Shown piece after piece: positions 52,268 to 61,800 of a stretch of DNA of 64,000 nucleotides (position 1 is the first letter of the stretch; every line of letters begins with the position of its first letter). Origin of the DNA: Cohnella fermenti. GTDB lineage: Bacteria; Bacillota; Bacilli; Paenibacillales; Paenibacillaceae. The notes below the pieces were generated by a model. That model made no database searches, was not told where the DNA came from, and worked only from the letters and a program-made list of their open reading frames with translations. Made by a program: the position numbers and the translations under genes. The stretch covers positions 1-64,000 of the forward strand of contig NZ_SSOB01000042.1 of NCBI RefSeq assembly GCF_004801405.1, in the 5' to 3' direction.

Positions 52268-53368
52268 TTACTTAGCCTGTTTGGCGGCGATTTCGTCAAA
52301 CTTCTTATCGAGCAGCTTGGCGGCTTCCAGCGGGTCCGTGATCTCGTCCATCAAGAACTGCGTGAACACGTCCACTTCCGCATTCAGGAATTCCTGACTG
52401 AAGTCCACCTTCATCGAGGACACATCGAACGCTTGCCCTTCGTTCATGTACCGGTTGATATCGGCAAGCGCAGGATCGGAAGGCTCCGGCAGGTCCTTGA
52501 CCGAAGACAAGCGTCCGGCAGCCAGCCAGATCTCTCCGCTCTCCTTGCTGGTGAGGTAGTCGAGGAACTGCATGACCTCGTCCTTGACCGGCGAGTCCTC
52601 GTAGACCACAAATCCTCCGCTCAGCCAGGACGTGATGACGGTCTCGTCGGGGTTGTCGGTCACCGGCACGGCGAAGGCTCCGATCCGCGCGTCCGGATTC
52701 TTCTCCTTGATCGCGCCGACCGCCCAGTTGCCGTTGATGGTCATGGCGGCTTTGCCCGTCGCAACCAGCTCCGTCGCCTTGTTCCAGTCCGTGCCGAATT
52801 GATCGTTGTTGCCGAAGTCATGGCGTTTGCGGAACTTCACGAGGTTGTCCATGAACACCTGGTCGTCCGCGAACTTCTTCTCGCGCGATTCCAGGAAGTA
52901 GTTGATGCCGTCGGTGGCGGTGTTGCCTTGCGTTCCGTCAATCAGGTTGCCCCAGAAGTTCGCGTTGCTCAGATCGGCAATGTAGTTATTCTTGGTGAAC
53001 ATCGGCAGATCCGACGGCGTCAGGTCGAACAGGTCCGGCGCGTCGCCGCTCGATATCTTGGTCTTCAGCAGCGTTTGATAATCGTCGTACCCGACCGCCT
53101 GCACATCCACCTTGATGCCGGTCTCTTCCGTAAACTTGGTCGTAATCTGATCGATCCAGTCGCGTGCGGACTCTTCGCCGAAGTGGTGCATCCACTTGAT
53201 GGTCGCACCCTTCTTGCCGGCGCTCGTCGATGCGGACGCCTCTGCGCCTGTCCCGGCGTTGCCCGAGCTTCCGGACGAAGCATTGTTGTTGTTGCCGCAA
53301 GCCGCGAACGTTCCCATCATCAGTGCAGAGGCGAGCAGAACACTTACTCTTTTGGCATACGTTTTCAT
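52268..53368 (-). CDS. Sugar ABC transporter substrate-binding lipoprotein
   Basis: A 366-residue family 1 binding protein with signal segment VSVLLASALMMGTFAAC (lipobox FAAC) and an Asn/Ser/Gly/Ala linker. GAMTINGNWAVG-like and GGFVVYEDSP segments are typical of MalE-type proteins. The start ATG at 53368 is set by the lipobox distance; 16 extra codons upstream are open but lie at the predicted transcription start. It is the first gene of the importer-glycosidase operon controlled presumably by the downstream two-component pair. Substrate unknown. Confidence 0.92.
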   Translation of the reverse strand: MKTYAKRVSVLLASALMMGTFAACGNNNNASSGSSGNAGTGAEASASTSAGKKGATIKWMHHFGEESARDWIDQITTKFTEETGIKVDVQAVGYDDYQTLLKTKISSGDAPDLFDLTPSDLPMFTKNNYIADLSNANFWGNLIDGTQGNTATDGINYFLESREKKFADDQVFMDNLVKFRKRHDFGNNDQFGTDWNKATELVATGKAAMTINGNWAVGAIKEKNPDARIGAFAVPVTDNPDETVITSWLSGGFVVYEDSPVKDEVMQFLDYLTSKESGEIWLAAGRLSSVKDLPEPSDPALADINRYMNEGQAFDVSSMKVDFSQEFLNAEVDVFTQFLMDEITDPLEAAKLLDKKFDEIAAKQAK

Positions 53369-53420
53369 GGTGCCTTGACTCCTCCTTGTATGTTGTCCCC
53401 CAACGTTTCGTTGCAAAGCG

Positions 53421-53429
53421 AGTATACCA
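53421..53429 (-). promoter_or_regulatory. Extended -10 promoter of the third importer
   Basis: Minus strand TGGTATACT, a TGn-TATACT extended -10 box, 53 bases before the binding-protein ATG. The -35 region is weak, as is usual for extended -10 promoters or ones needing an AraC-type activator. Confidence 0.6.
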
Positions 53430-53513
53430 TGCGCGAAGGCGGCGGCTATTTTCCCAATCTACAGATTCATTGATCTTTTTACAGATAACGCTCCGCAACC
53501 GTCAGAGTCGGAA

Positions 53514-53549
53514 TAAAAAAACCGCCCCGGCAAAATGCCGCGAACGGTT
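53514..53549 (-). terminator. Rho-independent terminator of the xylanase operon
   Basis: On the minus strand AACCG-TTC-GCGGCA, loop TTT, TGCCGG-GG-CGGTT with seven T residues. It lies 144 bases after the GH10 gene stop. Confidence 0.8.
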
Positions 53550-53631
53550 CCTTCACAACGAGTGGAGTAATATGGGGATCTGTCTCGGTTTTCCCGAAGC
53601 GCCGTTCCAGAATCCTGTATAGAAAGCGCAC

Positions 53632-53665
53632 AGAGGAGAGAGGCAAGCAGTTGCCTCTCTCCTCT
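53632..53665. other. Perfect 15-base hairpin after the GH10 gene
   Basis: AGAGGAGAGAGGCAA and TTGCCTCTCTCCTCT with loop GCAG lie 28 bases after the stop. No T-run follows; it may protect the mRNA 3' end or act with the terminator further on. The rest of the gap 53369-53692 holds only the promoter and terminator noted. Confidence 0.6.
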
Positions 53666-53692
53666 TGCGTAAAGCTGCTCACGGGCAGCTCG

Positions 53693-56600
53693 TCAGGACA
53701 TTACCAATCGGGCCAGCGCAGCAACATCGAGAATATCGATTCGGTTGTCGCCGTTCAAGTCGAAGCCTGCCACTTGATCCCATCCTGCATCTGTTGAAGT
53801 AGCGCCATATGCCTTGACCATCATCGCCAAGTCGCCGATGCTGATCTGTCCGTCGCCGTTGTAATCGTTCGGAATCTTCACGATCACGGAAGACTGGAAG
53901 GCCATTAAAGCGTCGTTCAGGTGCGTGACAGCCGCATCGATCTGAGCCTGGGCAGCCTCCGAGTTAGTTGCTACGACCGCCGCTGCATCGATGGCAGTCT
54001 GCAGCGTTGCCTTGGAGCCTGCCGGATATTGTCCGGGCAGTCCGCCCTCTGCTGCTTGATCATGCGCGCTTTGCGCCTCGGCAATGAGCGCTTCCAGCGC
54101 CTCCTTATCGATGACATCGATTTGCACGGTATGCACCGTGCCGGCTTGGACCGTTTCCTTGCCTGCGCCATCCGCCGTCACCAATCGGGTGACCTCAATG
54201 TTGGTCAGGCCGGCAGGTGCATGTTCTTTAGCCCGGAACGACAATTTGATCAGACCCGCATTCGGATTGTTTGGTCCCTCGCCAAGATGAATGCCCACAA
54301 TACGGAGTGTACCGACAGGTTCTGCCTTGTAATCGACGACAAGGAATTGCGATTCGTCTGTCGATACCGGCGGTGCGACCAGTTCCAGCTTATCGGCATC
54401 GTACGTAATCGTCACATCTTGAGCCAGCACGTCGCCCTGCACATGGCTCAAGCCGTAGACGAGGTCGAAGGAGCCTCCGGCCGGTGCATGATCTGTGCCG
54501 GTTAACGTTGCAGGCGCTTCGGGAGCTTCAGGTTGGGTGACAGTATAGGTTCCAAGATCGCCAAGATCAATTGCATAGCCGTCCTGGAGCTTCTCGTATT
54601 CTCCTTCAAAGAAATCATCCAGGTAGGAATGTCCGAGAATGAATCTGTTCGGATTTATGGCGCCATAGTAGCCGGCATTGGCATTGCTCTGACTGTCAAA
54701 CAGCACATAGCTTCCCTGCCATCCCGAACCGGATACGCCCCAACTGATGATGTGATCGATGTACGGGGCGAACTTCGTGAACAGTTTATACATCAGTGCG
54801 TACTCATAACCAAGGGCATCAGACTGTCTGACATTGAGTACTGCGGGAGCGATCGCACCGCCGCCAGGGGCGCTGGTCGGCATCTTAAGGTCAAATTCCG
54901 AGAAGGAAATACCGGTGAGCAGGCCCTCGTCAACGAGAGAGGCATAGAGGGCCATGGCATATTGGTTATCGCTTGCAAGGGTCTCTTTGACCGAATCGTG
55001 TCCCTGAATACCGATGTCTTCAATAAGAGGCCTTCCGTCATACAGCGGATCGGTGAGCCATGCGGTGTTCAGTTCGCGAACCATGTTGTATAAAGTCCTC
55101 GCCTTGGTCCGGGTGGAAATGTCGTAATCGTTATAGGTCAGTTTCGGAGGACTGTCCGTAATATAGGCGTCAATGCTGCCTTCGGCGTCGTGTCCGTCGA
55201 GCTTCATGTACTCGGGAAGGTCGGCATAATTGGCTTTGTAAGCCGCTGCCATCTGGGCGTTGGGAGCCGCGATGTGCGCGTATTTGAAGAGCAGGTAGAT
55301 GTAATGATCTCTGATGTCGCCGTCAATTTCATCATCCGACATGGCGACAAGCCAGTTGGTGTTTTTGAGGCTCGTTTTCCAACTGTTCGCATCATTCGGG
55401 ATAATTTCGCTGTGACGGCTTTCGTGGATCTCTTCGTTAAGTACATCCCATGAATTGAAGGGGATGATTCCGCGGGATGCGCTTGAGCCATACTTCGCAT
55501 CCGTGGTCAGGAAGTGCCGCATCACATACATGGTGTGGTTAAACTGTACTCGTCTGGCCATATCTTGCTCTACCGGTACCGTAGTAGTAACGCCGTTGCC
55601 CAATCCGTAGAATTTGGCTGTGCCGGTATATCCGGAGGGCAGGTTCGCGGGAATAATCTGTCTCATCCATGCAGGAGCCTGGTTGTACCATGCCAGAACA
55701 TGGCCGTGAGCCTTGTACTGTCCGGAAGTTCCGGAATCCCGGATCGCTTGATAAGAGCTGGTCGGGAAACTGTATTCAGTTGCGCCGGGGGTGGTGGTTG
55801 CGCCGCTCAAGGGATCACCGGCAACGCTTCTCAACCAGTCCGGGCCGCGGGGATGCGTTGGCTCGGCCTTGAGATTGTTGCCGTCGACAAAGATTTCATA
55901 ATGCCGGGCTCTGGCTCCGGTTACTGCTCCGGTTCCGATCGTGCCGACCATGAACAGGTCGTTATCCCTGTTGTAAATACTCTTCAGAGGCGCTGCGGCG
56001 CTCTGGTTTTCCGTGTTGACTACATTGGGAAGCGCAATGCCGTTTGGATCGGGTGCGGTTATTCTGATGTTGGCGACCAGCAGCATGCCGGCTTCTGCGG
56101 GACGGCCGGTCTCGCCATGGAGCTCAAGAATGAAGTTCGATGAATTGCCTGTTGAGGCAGTAATGCTGTGGTGAGCCTTCAACCAGGAGTCGCCGTTGTA
56201 GCTGCCCACCCAGTCGGGGTTCAGGTTGTTGTACTCGTAATCCCGGAGGTAGCTGTCGAGGTCAGTGTTCGTATTACGGATTCTCCACCTCATGAATTTG
56301 CCCTGCGCGCTCTTGGGGTAGTACACATCGAACTCGATCGTTGCGCCTGCGGGGACATTTACGGCCGGAGACAACGGAGATTCAAGGCTTATACCGCCGA
56401 ACGTGCTTGTTCCGTTATGGATATAATTGATCTGGAGCACATCGGCTTTGCCTTCGGAATCTGCAAAAGGATACGGAACCATCTGGTAGGTGCTGCCCGC
56501 AAAGTCGGCGGGGATACGGTTGTCAAGCGGGGTTCTTGAGGTCCAGACATTGGTGGGCGCGGTAATTTGTACAGGTACTTTACCGGGACCCGGATCAAGA

Positions 56601-56983
56601 CGAAAATAAGGATCCGAACCGTCCGATTTGATCTTGCCGGTAAAACTCGCCATTGCGTCTTCAAGGCCGGCGATGGCTTCGATCACGGGAGTGGACGCAT
56701 TGCGCGCAAGCTCAATCGCTTCATCAAGAGCTTCGAGCTCGTCGGCATACACCCAGGGGAGAGCATTGTTCACATCGGCTCCGTCGTCGGTGCGGCTGAT
56801 CTGGAGCGGGAATTCCTCGTTGCCGGTTTTTAGAGCCTCGGCTTTTGCAATGAGCTCGCTTAGTTCAACTGTCTGTTCGCCTTCGGCCGCAGCGGCCGGA
56901 ACGGGGTCAAACGTGAATATGGAGAGCAGCATGATGATTGCAAGCATGAGGGACACGTTGATGAAGAGTTTTTCGCGTTTCAT
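53693..56983 (-). CDS. GH10 xylanase with cohesin, FIVAR and dockerin modules
   Basis: A 1096-residue secreted enzyme. After a signal peptide (about 1-33) come a helical stretch (38-118), a CBM22-like beta-sandwich (about 130-310) and a GH10 barrel (about 325-800). HGHVLAWYNQAPAW matches the GH10 substrate-site motif. SWDVLNEEIHE carries the acid/base Glu517 (NEE instead of the usual NEA), and GISFSEFDLKM the nucleophile Glu696. A cohesin domain (about 825-955), a FIVAR helical hairpin (958-1030) and a type I dockerin (1039-1096) follow. The dockerin has both calcium loops intact (D1040-N1042-D1044-D1051 and D1075-N1077-D1079-D1086). It should cleave xylan and dock onto a cohesin. It is the last gene of the locus, 133 bases after the cohesin-SLH gene. 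Confidence 0.9.
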   Translation of the reverse strand: MKREKLFINVSLMLAIIMLLSIFTFDPVPAAAAEGEQTVELSELIAKAEALKTGNEEFPLQISRTDDGADVNNALPWVYADELEALDEAIELARNASTPVIEAIAGLEDAMASFTGKIKSDGSDPYFRLDPGPGKVPVQITAPTNVWTSRTPLDNRIPADFAGSTYQMVPYPFADSEGKADVLQINYIHNGTSTFGGISLESPLSPAVNVPAGATIEFDVYYPKSAQGKFMRWRIRNTNTDLDSYLRDYEYNNLNPDWVGSYNGDSWLKAHHSITASTGNSSNFILELHGETGRPAEAGMLLVANIRITAPDPNGIALPNVVNTENQSAAAPLKSIYNRDNDLFMVGTIGTGAVTGARARHYEIFVDGNNLKAEPTHPRGPDWLRSVAGDPLSGATTTPGATEYSFPTSSYQAIRDSGTSGQYKAHGHVLAWYNQAPAWMRQIIPANLPSGYTGTAKFYGLGNGVTTTVPVEQDMARRVQFNHTMYVMRHFLTTDAKYGSSASRGIIPFNSWDVLNEEIHESRHSEIIPNDANSWKTSLKNTNWLVAMSDDEIDGDIRDHYIYLLFKYAHIAAPNAQMAAAYKANYADLPEYMKLDGHDAEGSIDAYITDSPPKLTYNDYDISTRTKARTLYNMVRELNTAWLTDPLYDGRPLIEDIGIQGHDSVKETLASDNQYAMALYASLVDEGLLTGISFSEFDLKMPTSAPGGGAIAPAVLNVRQSDALGYEYALMYKLFTKFAPYIDHIISWGVSGSGWQGSYVLFDSQSNANAGYYGAINPNRFILGHSYLDDFFEGEYEKLQDGYAIDLGDLGTYTVTQPEAPEAPATLTGTDHAPAGGSFDLVYGLSHVQGDVLAQDVTITYDADKLELVAPPVSTDESQFLVVDYKAEPVGTLRIVGIHLGEGPNNPNAGLIKLSFRAKEHAPAGLTNIEVTRLVTADGAGKETVQAGTVHTVQIDVIDKEALEALIAEAQSAHDQAAEGGLPGQYPAGSKATLQTAIDAAAVVATNSEAAQAQIDAAVTHLNDALMAFQSSVIVKIPNDYNGDGQISIGDLAMMVKAYGATSTDAGWDQVAGFDLNGDNRIDILDVAALARLVMS

Positions 56984-57116
56984 CTTAGTTTTACTCCTTT
57001 TCTTAAGGCGACCTCAGAGTCGCCTCTTTTATAGATTTGGGAACCCGCGGTGGATTAGAGGCTCGCTCCCATTAGCACAGCGCTCTGCCAAGCGCATCCC
57101 CGAAGGAAGGCGGGGC
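56984..57116 (-). promoter_or_regulatory. 133-base structured leader before the GH10 gene
   Basis: The gap contains a hairpin with 7-base arms AGGCGAC/GTCGCCT (57006-57025) directly followed by the ribosome binding site AAAGGAG. A second CCCCG/CGGGG hairpin lies just after the stop of the cohesin-SLH gene. No riboswitch class or promoter is recognised. It may tune GH10 translation or mRNA processing. Confidence 0.4.
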
Positions 57117-58748
57117 TCAAGACAAAAAATTATAAATGATTTGAGCGGCCTCCGCCCGGGTTCCAACTCCTTGAGGCATGAATAAATTAGCTCCCTTCCC
57201 CTCGATAAAATGCAGGGCTCTTGCGTCCCTCACATACGACAGGGCCCATGGCGATACCGTGTCTTCGTCTTGAAAAGCAGGGGCTGAGGGCAGTTCATCA
57301 TCGTCCGTGCGCTGCAGGAGATAAGCGCGCATGAGCATAGTGACCATTTCTTCTCGTGTTATCGATGCCTGCGGCGCAAATGTCGTTTCATTCGTTCCCG
57401 TAACAATTCCCGCCTTTACGGCAATGGATACTTCCGGGAAGAACCAATCCGAAGCCGAAACATCAGTAAAATGAAGGTCTTGTTTGTCGGTCAAATGCAA
57501 CGCTCTCACCAGCAATGCGGCGAATTCAGCCCTGGTCACTGTCCGTTTCGGTTCGAAATTCGTTGCGCTTGTGCCTTCTACGATATGCCTGGCGGCAAGT
57601 TCGGTTATGGCATCCTTGGCCCAGTTATCATCCGGGACATCCTTGAAGGACTTAATGTATTCAAGTGCTGCATACTTGCCCGGGCGGTCGATATCGGCTG
57701 TAATCTCCCCGTCTGCATAGGTTCCTCCAACAAACTCAAGGGTGTCGTCATTCGGAATGTAATAAATGGAGATCCGCTTCACATTCAGGGAAGGGTCCGC
57801 GGCAAACCGCAGCATAATCGGTTTGTTAAAGCTCTCCAGAGCAATCGTCCGATTATCGCCTGTCGTTAATTGCAAGCTGAGCTCGTATATGCTGCCGGAC
57901 GGCTTCAACCCGACGCTGCCGAATTGCTGAAGCCGATCGATCAGACTGCCGGCATCGCCGGAAGAGAGCGGATTCATACCGAAGACGAGCGTGCTGTTAG
58001 TCAGCTGTTCCGCAGACAGCTGTTCCCGCAGTTGCTGCAGCACCTCGGGAGGAATGTCCACGCTCAGATTCCGATTCGTAATTGTGAGCCTCGCTCCGGG
58101 ATCTGATCCCAGTTGATTCATGGCGATGTGCGCTTCCGTGGCACCCGGCGCCAGCTCCACGGCCAAGGTGCCCTTGCCGTCGTTGGTCACGTTGTCGAGA
58201 GCAGGAGCGGGAGGGGTAGAAGGGATATTCGTGTCCGGACCGCCGTTACCGGCGCTGTTCACAATGCTTATCGTTGTCCGGGGACCGACGGTTGCTTCTG
58301 AAGAATGTAGGCTGGAATCCACCAGGGTGATTGCCCCGAGCTCGATGTCGGCCGATCCGGAGGCAACGCCTTTAAAGGTAAGCGTAAATAAAGCAAGATC
58401 CCCGTTCACTCCCGGTTTGGCTCCTATTGCGGTGTACGCGAGTTGAAGCTGGTTGCCGTTGACGATGGGACTGACTGTAAATCCGCCCGACACCTCGCTA
58501 ACGGCTTTTACGAATTGAAGCTTCGTGGAATCGTAAGTCAGGTTTATCTCATAGGCATATACGTCCTTTAACTGCAGTCCGCTAATCGCAACGTTCAGTT
58601 CGCTGCCGACGGCAATCGAACTGACGGTTGACGACAGCACAACTTGGGTCGAATCTTCGGCGAACGCAGGCTTAAGAAAGCCTGTGCATAGGGAGACAGC
58701 GAGCACGATGGCAAGGCCCAAGCATTTAAAGCGGTTTGTTCCGCGCAT
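57117..58748 (-). CDS. Cohesin-SLH surface anchor protein (mini-scaffoldin)
   Basis: A 543-residue secreted non-catalytic protein. A signal peptide ends at about residue 30 (KPAFA|ED). A single cohesin domain (about 33-165) shows VAISGLQLKDVYAYEINLTY, the beta-strand pattern of cohesins. A Pro-rich linker and a stalk domain (about 190-360) follow, then three SLH repeats (about 366-543) with TRAEFA, TREEMV and TRAEAA at the pyruvyl-polymer-binding positions. It should fix dockerin-bearing enzymes to secondary cell-wall polymer. It lies between the GH30-type and GH10 genes, 75 bases after the former, in the same direction. Confidence 0.9.
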   Translation of the reverse strand: MRGTNRFKCLGLAIVLAVSLCTGFLKPAFAEDSTQVVLSSTVSSIAVGSELNVAISGLQLKDVYAYEINLTYDSTKLQFVKAVSEVSGGFTVSPIVNGNQLQLAYTAIGAKPGVNGDLALFTLTFKGVASGSADIELGAITLVDSSLHSSEATVGPRTTISIVNSAGNGGPDTNIPSTPPAPALDNVTNDGKGTLAVELAPGATEAHIAMNQLGSDPGARLTITNRNLSVDIPPEVLQQLREQLSAEQLTNSTLVFGMNPLSSGDAGSLIDRLQQFGSVGLKPSGSIYELSLQLTTGDNRTIALESFNKPIMLRFAADPSLNVKRISIYYIPNDDTLEFVGGTYADGEITADIDRPGKYAALEYIKSFKDVPDDNWAKDAITELAARHIVEGTSATNFEPKRTVTRAEFAALLVRALHLTDKQDLHFTDVSASDWFFPEVSIAVKAGIVTGTNETTFAPQASITREEMVTMLMRAYLLQRTDDDELPSAPAFQDEDTVSPWALSYVRDARALHFIEGKGANLFMPQGVGTRAEAAQIIYNFLS

Positions 58749-58823
58749 AAGGTTCTACGTCCTCTCGGTAAAATACCGGAAGAAAGGCGGGTCTCTCGCC
58801 CTCCCCCCGGGAAACGCGCTTGC

Positions 58824-61800
58824 TTAGTTGTTCAGGACAAGTCCCGCAATGTACGCCAGGTCGGTGATATTGATGCGGTTGTCATGATTAATATCGTAAC
58901 GCTTGTAAAGACCCCAGTCCGGGGAGTCCGAGGTACTATTATAGTGCTTGGCCATGATGCCCAGATCGCCTATCGTGGCATGCGTATTAATGGCTCCCGT
59001 AAAGGCTTGCAGAGCTGCGTTCAGCTGTGCGACCGCCTGGTCGACCTGCTCCTGGGTGGCAGCGGAATCCGAAGCCTTCCCCTGCGCAGAAGCGATTGCG
59101 GCTTGCATGGTTGCCTTGGAGCCGACGACATATTGCCCCCACAGAGTGCCTTCCGAAGCATCGCTCAGACTTGCCGAAGCGCTGTTAATCGCGCCGGTCA
59201 GTGCGGTCTTGTCGACTGCTGCCGCAGAGCCGATCATAACGTTATACACTGCGCCGCCGTTCACGTTCGTGATTGTACCGTCCCCGTCGGATACTTGAAC
59301 ATCCGTCAGATACACGGAGCTGGCAATCGGACCGGTCGCATCCAGAGCCTTGAATTGAAGCTGGATAAGATCCCCGCTTGTGCTTACTGCATTCGGCTCG
59401 CCCTGCGAGTAAGTTATGATGTGCACCTGACCCGGTTCCACTTCCTCCTGGCCAAGGATCTCGACTCCGTCCTTCAAGGATTGAACGTCTTGAAGCACAA
59501 GCTTGGAGGCGTCGAAGTTGACGACGATCCCCTGTGCGTATACGGCTTGCGCTACGTTGATCAAGCCGAATACGACGTCAAAGGATTCGCCGGGCATTAC
59601 GCTGCCGGGGCCCGTTAATGTCGCCGACAATTCGTCGGAAGGCGATTCGTGCTTCGGCCAATCGACCAGCAACTGATCGGACGCGCCGTCCGTACCGATC
59701 TTCTCTACTTTGATCCAATTGATCGAGAATGCATTGCCGCCTCCGCCGCCGCGTATGGCGATATTGCCGATGAGGCCTTCAGCAAGCTGGGTCCCGTCAA
59801 ATTTGACTTCAGTGACCAAGGTGTAGCTTCCCGAATTCACCATGCCGCTGTTGAAGTACGCGGGTATTGTGGTTGCGACCTGGTCGGCCGAATACAGGTA
59901 TAGGCCTTGATCCCTTCCATCGTCGGCGGTGTAGCCGCCGTTGGTGTCATCCTTGATCCAACGCACGCGAATGGCGTTCGTCCCTCTCGAGGTGTAATTG
60001 AAGCTGATACGGTATGTCGCATCCTTCTCCGGAGTGAAGGCCACTTTGCCGTCCGCTCCCGCCTTCGACCAAGGCCACGCATTGGCGTCATTGCCCAGAA
60101 TAATATTCGCGCCGGACCAGACGTCTCCATTGCTTGTGTCATAGACATGAACGCCGTCGACAGTTCGCTGCTCCGGCTCTTCCTCCGGTTCAGCATTTAC
60201 CTCGGCGATAAGCTGGGATACTTGCGCCTGGGTCAGTCCGCTGTCGGTGAGCGCGACCTGCACTGCGCCAATAAGGGTGCTGTCTGTGCCGGTATATGCC
60301 CGAAGCGCATCGCGGAGAGCATCGCGATCAGGAGCCGGCACGATGGAAAGCCCGTCTGCATAAAGAATTTTGTCATCCTTGGCGTGCAGTGCGAAAACAA
60401 CCTTGGCTGTGCCGCTCGGCTCGTCATAGGTGAAGGCGTCGCCGCTGGCTTCGGCCCAGTTCGCCACCCGGACGTCGATGGGTTGGAAGGAGCTGATGTT
60501 CAGCGGGCCGCCTTCAAGAATTGACCCAACCAGCGTATTGCCGTTAAACCATGCGCGTTCGCCGGCTGCGCGCGAAGCGAGAGGCTCCGGCATGTCGCGT
60601 TCGCCTACAGGAGTATAGCCCAACTGGTTGCCTTCGGCATCGTAGTATACGAGTGCCGCTTCCACCACGCCCGGGTATTCCGCAGCAACATCATAGCCCA
60701 GCGGGCCGCTCTGCATCGAGAGGAATTGCCCGTTGAAGCGGTAACGCTCGCCCTTGGTCATCTTGCCTGTGACATCCTGCCACATGCCGTCATAACGGTC
60801 GGCGGCGGTAATGCGGTTGGCTATTTTGGCGGAGCCGGCACTTGTCGAAGTCCTGCTATTCTTCAGATACCGGGAGAGACCGTAGTAGTTTTGCATGGTG
60901 TCTGCGGTCAGCACCGGCTCGGCAACGTTCTGCTCGAACAGGTCTCCTATGTTCCAGCGGCCGGATGACCACCCGCTGATGCTGGCATCGGTTGCGGTGT
61001 CAAAGTCGCCGTTGCTCAGCACATTGCCCGGGATCGTCACCACCGAGTTGTTGGCGGCGGTGCTCCAATCGGAGTCGTCCGCCCCGAACAGGAAACGATC
61101 GACCGCAATCGTGTCCCCGGATCTGCCCGTCGCAGCTACAATATACAGATCCTTATGGCCGTAGGCGCTCTGGTCGCCTGTGTCGACCATGGCCTCGTAT
61201 TTGCCGTAAGCGGAATTGCCCGGCACCAGAATTTCGGCTGCGCGCGTGCCTTGAGCCAGTATGTCGTCCACACTGTTCACCGGCGTACCGACCGGAAGGA
61301 CGTAGGCCAGCAGGCTGCCGCCGGAGCCGGCTGCCGCGCGGGACTGAGCCGTCAGATACAACAGATGCCTGCGGACGATGCCGCCGTTCGCTGAGCCGTC
61401 GGCAAAGTTGACGTTCTTGTAAGCGAGGTAGTCGCGGTCGCCGAGCAGAACGGCTTCGTTGTCTCGGCCGGCGCTGCCGGCAGCATTGCCTGCTACGAGA
61501 TTGTCGTTGCCTTCGGCCTCCAGCGTGGAGAAGATATCCCGATCGCTGTCAAGACCGTTATAGGTGGCGTAGGTGCCTTCGGACGGCACGATGGTGACGA
61601 TGCTGGCCGACGGAATATCAATGACGAACTTGCCGTCTGTTACCGGAATCGCGGCCAACTTCTTCTGGTTCTCGCTGCCGGAGGTGCGGAACACCGTTAC
61701 GCTCTTGGTGCCGACAGGGAAGTCATTCAGCGTGAATTCAAGCGGTTGGATGCTGTCATCGTTGTTGGCGTTGGTGACCGTGATGGAGAAGTCCTTGTTG

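Noticed and set aside
57030-57115. Possible tRNA or riboswitch in the gap before GH10
   Set aside because: A D-arm-like GCGC...GCGC pairing and a GGTTCCC stretch are visible, but no acceptor or T stem closes, and no riboswitch core could be matched.
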